Assembly (NCBI GenBank): GCA_021613535.1
Contig: CP075492.1
Location: forward strand, 2,976,001-3,040,000
Direction of reading: 5' to 3'
DNA length: 64,000 bases
From: Adineta vaga
Lineage: Eukaryota; Rotifera
The position numbers and the translations under genes are program-made. Below the pieces are notes generated by a model that was given only the letters and a program-made list of their open reading frames with translations, was not told where the DNA came from and made no database searches. Of this stretch, positions 32,009 to 42,890 are shown one piece after another; the first letter of the stretch is position 1; the number at the start of each line of letters is the position of its first letter.

Positions 32009-35000
32009 TTAGTCCATGTTTTTCCGTTCAAACAGGGATATGATGACATCTATTGTAACTTGTTTGATAAGTGTCGGTTTTTTAATATGTTGAACGATGA
32101 ATGTTTTTGTACCTAATTGTCTTATAATGCGGAATGGTCCTTCGTATCGAATGTCAAATTTGCTTCGACGATTGAGTGTTTTGATAAGTACTAAATCATT
32201 AATTTTGTGCGTCGGATTCGTTCGATATCGATCATATCGTTGTTTGTATTTCATCTGACGATATAAAATATTGTCTTTTGCTTGTTCGGCTAATGTCGAC
32301 AGGTATTGTTGTAATTTGTAAGAGTGTTGTGGATCTTGTGTAAGTGAAACGACGGGTCGTTGTTGATCGAAGGGTAATGTCGGTGAGCGACCGTACATCA
32401 TTTCGAATGGAACTTGTCCGGTTGTTGAATGGATACTAGTATTGTAGTTGAATGTGACGAAAGGCAATTGTTCATCCCAGTTCGTTCGATTTTCATTTGA
32501 TAGTGCAGCTATTTTTGCATCCATTGTTGCATTATATCGTTCGATTTGTCCGTTTGTCATCGGATGATAAGGTGTGGAGTATAAATGAGTAACACCAATT
32601 TTCTTGAATAATTCAGTCATCATCGAAGCGGTAAAATGTGTACCATTGTCGGTGAGAATGCATTTAGGAGTTCCATATTTAAGGATCACCTCTTCAGTAA
32701 CGAATTTTGCTGCTGTAGATGCGGTACAATCACGTACTGCTTTTGTAATGATGAATTTTGACAGGACATCGGTTAATGAGATGATGTATCTGTTTCCATT
32801 TTTTGTGGTTGGCGTTATTGGTCCATGAAAATCCATGGTAAGTAGTTGCCATATTCCTTCTGGTGGTTTGATTGGTTTTAATAGACCTGGTGGCTTTCGT
32901 CGTGTGTGGTTGTTTTGTAAACAAGGAATGCAACTTTTAATATGGTCGCGTATGTCGGATATCATATTAGGCCAGAAGTATCGTTGTTGAATCCTATGGA
33001 TTGTTCGATCTCGACCAAAATGTGCTCCATTTGCTGGTGTATCATGATAAATTTTTATAATGTTTGATCGAATACGTCCTTTGGGTACGTAAGGTACTGG
33101 TGGTGTTGAGTTTTTCATTAACATATCATCTTGTACAAAGTATTCGTGGAACTTGTCAATGTTCATCGTAATATGTTTCGTTTCTTCGTCTTGATGCTGT
33201 AGTTCCTGGAGTTGTTCGTGGGTGAACGGTATGATTCGATTGTCGATCTCCACCGGCTGATGGTGTTGAATATTCTTCTGGACGCAGGAACTGTCCTCTA
33301 GTGAGTCATCGTTCCTCTTCGGTTGTCCATCGTGGGATTGATCGATCGGATGATCGTTGTTCTTCTGGTCTTGTTGTTGTCGTTTCATTTGAGCTCGGGT
33401 GGTGACGGATGTTATGATAGATGTTACCAGCGAGCTTTCGGTTTGTGTTGTTTGCGATCTCGTAGGAACGTAATCGTCTAGATCGTCGGATGCGTTGTCT
33501 GACGGTGAACGTGATAGATAGTCTGCTACTGTATTGTGTTTTCCTTTGATATATCGAATAGTGAACTTGTACTGTTGCAGCTTCAAACGCCATCGTTCGC
33601 ATTTGGAATTCAGTTGCTGTTTTAAGTTGAATGGTAACAGAGGTTTGTGGTCTGTTTCGATTATAAATTCCCGTCCATCTAAATATTTGTGCCATTTTTC
33701 AATTGCATGTATAATGGCATAACATTCTTGTTCCGTTGCGGGCCAGTTCATTTGTGTTGTTGTAAATTTCTTCGATAAGTATGCTACCGGTAAATCTCCA
33801 TTCGAATGGGTTTGCATCAGGACAGCTCCTATTCCGATTTTTGATGCGTCGGTTTGAATTTTAAATGGTAGATTTTCATCGGGTATGCGTAATATTAGGT
33901 CATTTGTTAATATTTGTTTCAATTCATGGAATGCATGAAGTTCGTCGTCTAATAGTTGAATGGGTACGGCTGGCATTTTGTTTGATCGTTGTTCTTTCGT
34001 AGTAGGTGCATACTTGTACAGAGGTTGTGCTATCATAGAAAATTTTGGTATGAACTTGCGATAATATTCTGCTGCCTTGACGAATCGAAATGCTTCCTTT
34101 GCTGTTGCTGGTTGAGGAGTTTCCAATAAAGCATGAATATTGTCAGCGTTCGGTTTGATATTCCCGTGTTCGATGTGATGACCTAGATAATCGATCGATG
34201 TTTGAGCTATGTGGCATTTTCCAACGTTGAGACGAAAGTTTGCTTCGTGTAATCGATTCAGAATATCATCCAGGTGAACTAAGTGTTGATCGAAAGTTGG
34301 TGAATATATGATGACATCGTCTAAATATGCTAATGCGTATTTCCATCTTGTAGGTCCGAGAATTTGACTAACAATACGTTGAAATGCTGGTGGACCGTTC
34401 GTAACTCCTTGTGGTAACACTGTAAATTGATAATGTTGATCTCGGGTTGAAAATGCTGTTTTTGGTCGATCTCTCGCATCCAACCCAACTTGAAAATAAC
34501 CCGATTTGAAGTCAATCGTTGTATAATAACCGGCTTGTGATAAATGGTCAAAGATGTCGTCGATTCGAGGTATTGGAAATGCATCCTTCGTCGTGATGGC
34601 ATTCAGTTTCCTATAATCGATACAGAATCTAACTGAACCATCTTTCTTGCGTACTAGAACAATCGGTGAAGACCAAGGAGATGTTGATTCTTCGATCACA
34701 CCTTGTTTTAATAACTTATTTATTTCCTCTTGTCGAATCCGTTCGTCCTTGTACGAGACACGGTATGGTGGAGTGAAGACGGGTGGATGATTACCAGTCT
34801 CTAGTGCATGCCGAACCGTTCCTTTGATAATAGATGATTTGCGAAGATCAAGTAATTTGCCATATTTCCATAAGATTTTTTGTATTGCTTGTTGGTGATC
34901 TTTGTTTTGTATGTGTGATGTTAATTCTTCGATTTGTTCTCGTATATGGGTGAATCCATGAGGACCCAGCCACTTTTTGGAAAGGTCTTTTTTTTCGATT

Positions 35001-35038
35001 TTTTTTTCTTCAAAAGGTTGATCTCGACTAGAAAACAC
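32009..35038 (-). CDS. Ty3/gypsy pol polyprotein (reverse transcriptase, RNase H, integrase)
   Basis: A 1009-residue open frame. The reverse transcriptase comes first (EINKLLKQGVIEESTSPWSS; catalytic block LAYLDDVIIYSP). RNase H follows (KIQTDASKIGIGAVL with the first catalytic Asp). Integrase then shows an HHCC zinc region (HFGRDRTIHRI ... CIPC), the DDE core (MDFHGP, LTDNGTHF, GQIERYN) and a C-terminal beta-barrel-like region. No protease or gag precedes it, and the first residues look like the remnant of a linker, so the ORF is 5'-truncated. The frame is otherwise intact, which implies a young insertion. Codon use is less AT-biased than in host genes. Confidence 0.9.
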   Translation of the reverse strand: MFSSRDQPFEEKKIEKKDLSKKWLGPHGFTHIREQIEELTSHIQNKDHQQAIQKILWKYGKLLDLRKSSIIKGTVRHALETGNHPPVFTPPYRVSYKDERIRQEEINKLLKQGVIEESTSPWSSPIVLVRKKDGSVRFCIDYRKLNAITTKDAFPIPRIDDIFDHLSQAGYYTTIDFKSGYFQVGLDARDRPKTAFSTRDQHYQFTVLPQGVTNGPPAFQRIVSQILGPTRWKYALAYLDDVIIYSPTFDQHLVHLDDILNRLHEANFRLNVGKCHIAQTSIDYLGHHIEHGNIKPNADNIHALLETPQPATAKEAFRFVKAAEYYRKFIPKFSMIAQPLYKYAPTTKEQRSNKMPAVPIQLLDDELHAFHELKQILTNDLILRIPDENLPFKIQTDASKIGIGAVLMQTHSNGDLPVAYLSKKFTTTQMNWPATEQECYAIIHAIEKWHKYLDGREFIIETDHKPLLPFNLKQQLNSKCERWRLKLQQYKFTIRYIKGKHNTVADYLSRSPSDNASDDLDDYVPTRSQTTQTESSLVTSIITSVTTRAQMKRQQQDQKNNDHPIDQSHDGQPKRNDDSLEDSSCVQKNIQHHQPVEIDNRIIPFTHEQLQELQHQDEETKHITMNIDKFHEYFVQDDMLMKNSTPPVPYVPKGRIRSNIIKIYHDTPANGAHFGRDRTIHRIQQRYFWPNMISDIRDHIKSCIPCLQNNHTRRKPPGLLKPIKPPEGIWQLLTMDFHGPITPTTKNGNRYIISLTDVLSKFIITKAVRDCTASTAAKFVTEEVILKYGTPKCILTDNGTHFTASMMTELFKKIGVTHLYSTPYHPMTNGQIERYNATMDAKIAALSNENRTNWDEQLPFVTFNYNTSIHSTTGQVPFEMMYGRSPTLPFDQQRPVVSLTQDPQHSYKLQQYLSTLAEQAKDNILYRQMKYKQRYDRYRTNPTHKINDLVLIKTLNRRSKFDIRYEGPFRIIRQLGTKTFIVQHIKKPTLIKQVTIDVIISLFERKNMD

Positions 35039-35983
35039 TTTTAGTTAAAAAAAATTAAGTACTCTTACCCAAAAACTCCGAGTTTTTGAGCATTTTCTCG
35101 GAACACCTATGGTGTATTTTTATATATAGAAAAATGTCGAGAAAAAGCGTGGAACTTCTTTAAAAGTATTCTTTTTGGAATTTTTTGGTTTTCAGAAATG
35201 TAAACAAAGTCTAGAAACATGTTTCCTGAGGAACATCAGACCAGTTCTATTGAAGGTTTCGGAGGCTCAGTCATTTTTCTCTGAACATATCAATAGATAT
35301 ATTTCGTCAACCTAGATTGTATTCAATTAAATTGAATAATTTTTATTTTCTTTTACTCGTGGAATACAACAACTTCCATGACACTATCCTAACAGAACGA
35401 AATCATACTAACGACTCTGCCCTGATAACTGAAAAGATTTGCTGTTATACTGTCTTTCACAAATGAGACCATGGAATCGAAAGAGACATTACTATCGAAA
35501 TGATAGATTTTCTAGAATACAGACGTTTAGGTTGCATAGTGTATTTTGTACGAAGTATTGTAAATGAAGAGAACAAAATATGAAAGCATAAAGCAGGATT
35601 ATTTCCTTTTCTATAATAAGAACAAATTCAATAAACAAAATGGTATAATCGTCATAGAAATATTCTTTTATGATTTTACAAGGTGAGCAATGAAAAAGAA
35701 CTGCGTTGTTTTTCTTTGATCTATACAAAGACGAAGATTGTTCACAAGGAAGAGTGTTTATTTTATTGAACAAACGACGCGTGGGAAGATAACAAGAGAA
35801 TATAAAGTTGATAAAGTAAATTGCCGATATAAATGATGAAATGTTTAGTAATTCTAAAATATGGCACTGTTGACTAGAGAATTTAGTTGAGATTGGAATT
35901 GATAGAAATATAAAAATAATATCTATATATATGTTTTCTTATTTTATAGAGAAGAAAATAGAATTAGTAAATGTATAAGTAAT

Positions 35984-36014
35984 TGAGTGTGGGTGTGGGT
36001 GCGGGTGCTGGTGT
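35984..36014 (+). repeat. TGTGGG-type short tandem array
   Basis: Reads GAGTGTGGGTGTGGGTGCGG then GTGCTGGTG: about four head-to-tail TGTGGG-like units without a complementary C-rich arm. It resembles a very short interstitial telomere-like tract. Confidence 0.6.
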
Positions 36015-36219
36015 ATTATTATCGTTATTACTATATGGATAAACCTCAATTTCAATATTTGACTATCGAAGGAGCTCTTTAGCTTCCTTACCATATTCAA
36101 GGAACTGTTTTGTTGTTGTCAGTTTTCTTTTACGAATTTCATACTGAAGGGTGGATTTGGCATTGAGGCTGTAGGTGTCAGTGGCACAACCAAGGGGAGG
36201 CAAATAGGCAATTGCCCAT

Positions 36220-36283
36220 CTTGAGGGTAGGTGTGGCTCAAGGTATCTCTTCTTCACCCACCCACCCACACCTACACCCTATT
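36220..36283. repeat. G/T-rich foldback element (copy h), inverted orientation
   Basis: The left arm CTTGAGGGTAGGTGTGG is complementary to the right arm CCACACCTACACCCTA. The family core appears on the minus strand as GAAGAAGAGATACCTTGAGC, matching copies c and f. Confidence 0.8.
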
Positions 36284-36417
36284 CTTTAGAAGTCATTTAT
36301 GTAATATAAGATTTACAACGACTGTAGAGATATATTACTTGTAGAAATAAAATACTGAAGACAATAATCTTTATTTCATTTTCTTCAAAATCAAATGTTA
36401 ATATTGAGAGAAAAGTT

Positions 36418-36471
36418 TAGGGTGTGGGTGTACTATCTTATTCCACACCTAACCAACCACACCCTCAACTA
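36418..36471. repeat. G/T-rich foldback element (copy i)
   Basis: The left arm TAGGGTGTGGGTG pairs with the right arm ACCAACCACACCCTCAACTA; the loop is short and lacks the core seen in c, f and h. Confidence 0.65.
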
Positions 36472-38159
36472 CGAACAGATATTGTGTGTAATGCAGATAA
36501 TAAATATAATGGAACTTTCGATAAATGTATAACTCTTAATACAGAAAAGAAAGCGATTAAAACTCATCTTGAAAATTGCTTTGAGAAATATATGATATAT
36601 TATATGGGAATGATGAAGTTTGAAACAATTAATAGGAAAATAATTGAAGTTTACCTTGGTTTTACTGTGATCAATGAGCTGATCTTTATGAAAAACAAAA
36701 CAAATTTGGATATGAGTTAAAAGATTTAATCAAATCATTCATAGTGTTGTTTTATTTCTTGAACATATTTATAAATATATAAAACCATCAAAAGAAATCG
36801 AATTCTATTCAATTTTAATATATCAAGTTTACAAATATCATTTAATTAAAATTACATGCAAATCCTCCAGGTGGGTTTTTCTTGCTGTCATTTTTTGAGT
36901 ACAAAAATATCGATTTAAAAAAGTGTATTTTTATCTTATATTAAACTCAATTTCTTTTTTATTCGCGCGACTTTTGTTGCTTACTTGATTCATTACGAAA
37001 TTTAAAAATAAATGCTGTCAAAAATATAGATTACTTATGTAATATAAGTTATCTACTCTAGTAAAATTATCATGCATTATAATATCAGTCGATAACATGT
37101 GGGAAAATACATTTTTTCTCTCAAAAATGTATTCTGTAAAGGATTTGTACTTCTAAGGTGCTGAATATCAAAGTTTATTACAGTTTCTTATTTTTATATG
37201 TATTATACAAGTACACATATCTTGTTTGAAATCTGTCGTAAATATTTTAAAGATACTTCCAATAGTCTATGGTATATTTGCTTATCATATTTACTTCATC
37301 GTAAAAAAACATTTGGCTAACAGTATTTACAAGTGATGAAATTCTTTGACCTATTTTTCTTCGTTTTTTATGTATTCATGGCTCTATATGAGAACAAGTT
37401 AAAGAAGATTTCTAGTTTTACAGCACGTTTTTTATATTGCGTATTTATATTCTCGCATTGACTAACAATTGAATCGACAAAGAATGGTAATCTATATTAA
37501 ATACGCATTCATAAATTATAATTAGAATAATTACATCCGACGATTCCCTAAAAAAAAAGAAATATATACGATATACCATTTGTACAATGTTATATACTTT
37601 GTTGCTCGTATTTTTAATCTTCAATTCAACATAATATGTTCAAGATTATGTTCTTGAAGCAAATCGTGCTAGCTTATGAGTAATTGATGATTTTGGCGAT
37701 CTATGAAAATGTTATTTCAATGAATGTCAAAAAATAACTCATGTACTCAAAATTATTAATAACTCCTCTTGCATTTTTCGATTCTGTACTGGATTTTAAC
37801 CAAAATGCTAAAAACTGTCGATTCTTTAGATTTCTCTGAATTCGTATAACCATTTGTTTAACAGTTCGATCAATCTGAAAATATATGAACGTTTTAAAGA
37901 GATGTAATACGAAAATTATTGTCAAGTGTCTGCTTAACTCTATTGAATACATAAATCAAATGATTGATTCTTGTAACGAATTAAATCATAAATAAGGTTA
38001 CAAATAATACTTTCGCCTGAATCACATTACCTTGTTTTTTAAAACATAGAGAAAAGACGTTATGTGACTTTAGATTCCATTTTTAAAAATAGATTGACAC
38101 GTGGGCTCAAAAATATAAACAGTCAGCAGGTTTTTAGACAGGCTACCTGTATATTTCCC

Positions 38160-38330
38160 ATCATTCTGATGACACAAGCAAAAATCAAGGTAAAAATTGG
38201 ATACTTTATTGTATTCATCATCATCATCGTGATATAAGCAAAATATTAGGTACAAGTTTATTTCATACAAATTATATGCATTATCATGATCATGACATAA
38301 GCAAAAAATCAAGTACAAACTTCATATATT
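38160..38330. repeat. Three degenerate 60-bp direct repeats upstream of the ABCG gene
   Basis: A unit centred on CATCATGATCATGACATAAG followed by CAAAAAATCAAGTACAA occurs three times with variation, ending about 50 bp before the ABCG start codon. The same array is mirrored at about 45074-45245. It may be a promoter repeat; the function is unknown. Confidence 0.6.
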
Positions 38331-38385
38331 TATATATCTATAGTTGATTTTTCTATGTATACATCAAACCAAATAAATAACTGAG

Positions 38386-40501
38386 ATGGCAAATATTGAA
38401 ATGCATGATGGAGATACATTACAAACTCAAATGTCTATTGATGGTGCTCAACAAATTACTCAATTATCATCACGTATTACAATAACATTTTATAATATTT
38501 CAAAAGTGATCAATGTTCCTGCTAAAATCATTGATCCATCATCAAAAGAAAGATTTATTCAACGAATTCTTCTTGATCATGTTTCTGGTCAAATTCATTG
38601 TGGAGAAGTTGTTGCACTTATGGGACCATCAGGTAAGAATAGAACAAGAGATTGTCTCTTTTCTAATATATATGTATATGTTTGTTGATATTAGGATGTG
38701 GAAAAACAACATTATTAAATACATTAGCTGGTCGAGCATTAAACGGTGTTACCGGTAATATATGGTTTAATAATCAAAAATATGATAAAATAATGAAAAG
38801 AAAATTAGCTTATGTTCTTCAAGAAGATTTATTTTTTGATAATTTAACTGTGAAACAACAATTAACATATACAGCATTACTTCGATTACCAAATACTTTA
38901 TCAAGAAAAGATAAAATTGCACAAGTTGAACAAATTATTGATCAATTACATATTCGAAAATGTGTCAATACACCCATTAAATTAATTTCTGGTGGAGAAA
39001 AAAAACGTGTTAATATCGGTACTGAATTATTAACAAATCCAAGTGTCATTTTTCTTGATGGTAGATTGATTCTTTTTTTTTCTTGATAAAATCAAAAATG
39101 AAATAAATTCTAATTTTTATCTTAGAACCAACATCTGGTTTAGATAGTACATCAGCAGTAGCTTTAATGGATATTCTTCATGATTTAGCTAAACAAGGTA
39201 AAACAATAATAACATCAATTCATCAACCATCATCACAAATATTTCTTTCATTTGATCAACTCATTTTATTAGCTGATGGAAAAACTATTTTTATGGTAAT
39301 TATTAGATAAGAGATATTCTATTGAAAAAGAAATGTCTCTCTCTCTCTCTCTCTATACATTTGTGTATAGGGTAAACCATCAAATGCTTTATCTTATTTT
39401 GCAACGATGGGATATGAATCACCGATACAATATAATCCAGCAGATTATGTAATGGATTTAGTGAATCAAGATATGAAGATTCGTGAAGAACTTAAACAAG
39501 CATATATTCAAAATCAAATCATTTCAAAAGATAATCAAGGTAATCAATATTTGATTAGTGAACCATCAGGAAATGAATCTGATCTGACTAATCCAGATAA
39601 TATTGATTTATTAGTCAATAAAAATGAAGGAAAATGGCCAATTGGATTTTTATCACAAGTGTTAATCTTATTTCATCGCAGTTTTCGAATGACTGCCAAT
39701 AAACAATTTACTCTCCTTAATATAGGTCAAGCATTAATTCTCGCTATCATGACTGGTCTTTGTTGGTTACAAATGGATTTTTCTGAAGACACAATACCTG
39801 ATCGATCATCATTTACGTTTTTTATTATGACGTTTTGGCCATTTCATACATTATTAGTTGGTTTATTATCCTTTCCATTTGAGCGTCTTGTTATTGCAAA
39901 AGAACGAGCAAGTGGTTCATTTCGTTTATCATCATATTTCATGGCAAAATCATTAGCTGAAACTCCACTGAAGTTAGTTTTACCAACATTATTTCTTTTG
40001 ATTGCTTATTGGATGGCAAGAATAAATAATAATTTTGGTGTATTTCTTGGTATTCTTGTTTTTCAATTATTAGCTGTCATTGTCGCTGAATCGCTGGGTC
40101 TATTCTTAGGTGCAGCATTTAAAAATTTACAATATGCCATTAAGACTGCTACTGTCATTCTGTTTGGTTTGACACTAGCTGGTGGATTTTTTATTCAAAA
40201 TTTACCACATTGGTTAGGTGTATGGGTTATATGGTTATCTTTTTTTGAATATGCATATAGAGCATGTCTCCGGTTACAATTCAAAGGTGGACAGTTATAT
40301 CAATGTGTGGATGGATCAATCATAGCTTCGTGTGAAAATAATATTACTGCCACATTTGATGGTGATCAAGTGCTTCAATATTTTAATGGTGGGATTGATA
40401 TTGGTTATAATTTTTTAGTTCTTTTTGGTATGTTTATATTTTTTCGAATTGCTGCATATCTTGCATTACGATTTATTAAAAAAACTGATGGTCGAACATA
40501 A
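38386..40501 (+). CDS. ABCG (White-type) half-transporter, left copy
   Basis: Four exons (38386-38632, 38695-39060, 39126-39295, 39371-40501) with matching phases give a 637-residue protein, the normal length of an ABCG half-transporter. The nucleotide-binding domain comes first. The Walker A motif GPSGCGKTT is split by intron 1. The signature is [13 protein letters not shown]. The Walker B/D-loop FLDEPTSGLD spans intron 2, and the switch region is TSIHQPSS. A linker with [11 protein letters not shown] leads to six membrane helices and a Cys-containing last extracellular loop. ABCG proteins dimerise and export lipids, sterols or xenobiotics; the substrate is unknown. Its inverted twin ends at 42901. 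The nucleotide-binding domain is essentially identical between the two, but TM1-TM2 and TM5 to the last extracellular loop differ. Confidence 0.92.
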
Positions 40502-40510
40502 TTATTTTAT

Positions 40511-41589
40511 TTTTTGTTGTTTTTTTATATTATAGTTTTGATGTAGTTCAAAGAAAGAATAAGGAAAATGATCGAAAGAATTGATATTAGCATTTAAATA
40601 TCTTCATTTGATAACTATAAATAGATGGGAATAAAAAAGATCTAAAGTATTGATATGGTACAATACAATTACCGACATGATAATACATCGTTATGTTAGC
40701 TCGAAACAATAATATTAGATATTGTTCTATAAAAATCAATCAGTGTATATTATCATCGTAATATTGCAACATGGTTGGGTAGCTGTAGTTATGTCTAATC
40801 ACTTGATTCTGCTCGTGCTTAAAAAAATAAATAAAATACGAGAAAAACATTTCAGTTATAATTCATCAAATACTAATTTATGAGCATATTGTTCAATAAC
40901 CAAATATTTTATTACCGAAGCGAGTATAAGAATCGAATGCATCGAAAAGATTAAGAAGAGAAAATGAAGATTTACAAAAGAAAACAAAAGCGAATTCTTT
41001 CTCTATAAAATATAGATGATTGATAGTAACAAAGGATATTAAGAGACATATGCGTGTACATTAACAAACACTAGTTGATTGCGAAGAATTGTATGTAAAG
41101 ATTTGTCTCGTATCTCTCTGAAAAAAATAATTTTAGATTTTGAAATTTCTTTCGAACTTGAGCAGGTGGGTGAATGTTATGCATGATATAAATACCTACA
41201 CTAAGATCCTCATATTCTCAATGTAGTACTTATTAGTGAAATATATTCTAATTAATCGATAACTTCTAAGTAAAGTCTTCATAGCTATTATTGTATATTT
41301 GATTTTTAATTACAGAACATGATTTGGCGTATTATAATTGTTTTTATAAAATTACAATATAATCATTCCAGCATGATAGTATATGGAAAATGTATAGTTA
41401 GCAGCGTAATCAGGATCTCGGCATAGAGGGGCTGAGCTCCATTTGAATTGTTTGGAGTGTATCAACATTAGTAAAATAGATTTGCCAAAGTTTTAAAACT
41501 CGATGGAATTATTTTGTTTCGAACATATTATTTAGTTAGTTCCCGTTTATAGATGAAATAAAACAAAAGACAACGTACGAGTAGTTCTG
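40511..41589. other. Spacer of the inverted duplication, left half
   Basis: AT-rich, unique sequence with no ORF. Slight residual similarity of the two 3'-UTRs fades within about 50 bp of the stop codons. Confidence 0.45.
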
Positions 41590-42610
41590 TTTCTAAATGT
41601 ATTTCATAACAGGTTAATCATAATAACATAATCCTACTATTTTTGTAATGCTCAGCGAATATATCAACAAATTTTTCAAAATGTCGTTCTATAACCAGAA
41701 ACACACTTAGATCATTAAGTCTTTCATTCCTCATAGACTTTCGTGCATAGTTTTTAATTACTTGCATTTATGAAAAGGCTCTTTCAAATGCAATTGGTGG
41801 TACTGGAAATGTTAATTTACATTACCTTTGATCAAAGCAACATTCAAAGAAAATGCTCGTTGCATTGACTTTATCTTGCCGAGTACATCGAGCACAGTTG
41901 ATAATTTACTATCTTTCCTTATATGTTTCATAACAAAAACTTTAATTTGTACCATATTCTTTTCTAATCATAAATGATTAATCGATGGCGCTAATGTTCC
42001 AATATCCAAAACGTTTTTGTTAGCAGATTATAAAGATGAAAAAACATGACTATAATCGCAACTTTTCTTCATTAGTATGATAATCTCTATGGCCAACTCG
42101 TGTCATAATTATATAATCTTTGCAATGTGATGGAATTACTTTTGGAAGTCTTGTTTTAATAAATTGATTCATATCAACGTCATTTTGATTTCCAAATATA
42201 ATTGTTTATTGGTGTAATACTTTGAAAGAGTTTTTGTTTCTCAAATGATTTAATTGTTCACCAATTGTTGTAATAAGATGTTGAACGTTGCCAAGATCTG
42301 TACATACACTTTTCAAAATTAAATATTAAAAACAAAATATTATTGCTTTTTTTCAAGAAGCTTGATATAATTTACCTTCGAATTGATACGAGAGGTCTAC
42401 CGCCATCGATTATATCTTCTAATGTTTGAAGAATTGCTGCACAATTAGATTCCATCGAATCAATAGATTTAAATCTTGAATCTCAATATTGTTGTAGTGT
42501 CTAATTGAGGAAAAAAGAATAAAAAAATAAAGTATGAAATTTTATATTTTCACTTTCTTCATCTAGCTCCAGTAATTTCTGTGTATCACAAAAGTAACGA
42601 TTAGTTACAC
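41590..42610 (-). pseudogene. Decayed hAT-like transposase (ZMYM1-like) in the palindrome spacer
   Basis: On the minus strand, scattered blocks read NRYFCDTQKLLELDEE, RFKSIDSMESNCAAILQTLE, LPKVIPSHCKDYIIMTRVGH and, at the end, the hAT dimerisation-type block FERAFSxMQVIKNYARKSM followed by NERLNDLSVF. Their order is that of hAT/ZMYM1-like transposases. Many stops and frameshifts interrupt the gene, and no terminal repeats are obvious. It lies entirely between the two inverted ABCG genes. Confidence 0.65.
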
Positions 42611-42890
42611 CTGATGCTCAAAACATATTGATGAATTTTAGAAAGAATGGAAAAAAATTCATCACTATAGCGTACAATTCATTTATATTTATGGAGAACG
42701 GTATAAACGCACAATATAAGTGTAAATAAAATGCCAAATATCTTTACAAACATCTATCATACAATACTTCAATTATAAACGTAGGACATATCATATTGAA
42801 ATTTTGTTTGCTCCTTATTTATTTGAAGTCAAATGTTTCATGTTAAAGTTTATCACATAAAAACTACAACATACTAAAAACAAAACACAA
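42611..42890. other. Spacer of the inverted duplication, right end
   Basis: AT-rich sequence between the hAT relic and the 3' end of the right ABCG gene. No feature was seen. Confidence 0.35.

Larger units (their letters stand above)
29347..35060 (-). mobile_element. 5'-truncated Ty3/gypsy LTR retrotransposon with an extra ORF
   Basis: Minus-strand order: pol (35038-32009), a 550-bp gap, an additional ORF with a 3'-5' exonuclease-like domain (31458-29896), then the probable 3' LTR. Gag, protease and the 5' LTR are missing, and the pol frame opens only just upstream of its first readable codon (a TAA precedes it). The element inserted into copy 2 of the surface-protein gene. Extra ORFs downstream of pol, including exonuclease-like ones, are known from bdelloid LTR elements. 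Confidence 0.8.
35061..38150. other. Intergenic region with three G/T-rich elements
   Basis: No gene supported. Elements at 35984-36014, 36220-36283 and 36418-36471 are listed separately. The open frame directly after the last one (36480-36720) is Lys/Asn-rich and could be a coding relic, but I recognise no family. The rest is AT-rich. Confidence 0.45.
38151..40510 (+). repeat. Left arm of a large inverted duplication
   Basis: Matches 42891-45253 in reverse complement. The coordinates of the two arms sum to 83404 from 38151 to intron 3 and to 83402 beyond it, the difference being one TC unit in a microsatellite. From 38160 to about 39685 the arms are almost identical, including introns; two patches inside the last exon are strongly diverged. 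The arm contains the promoter region and the complete ABCG gene. Confidence 0.95.

Noticed and set aside
35061-35500. 5' LTR or gag for the gypsy element
   Set aside because: No sequence here matches the probable 3' LTR and no gag-like ORF exists, so the element is treated as 5'-truncated.
36424-36720. 98-codon ORF overlapping a foldback element
   Set aside because: Its first part is the repeat itself, and the remainder has no recognisable family; noted only as a possible relic.
38070-38318. Minus-strand ORF with LIFCLCHDHD repeats
   Set aside because: It is the translation of the degenerate 60-bp repeats upstream of the ABCG gene, not a real protein.
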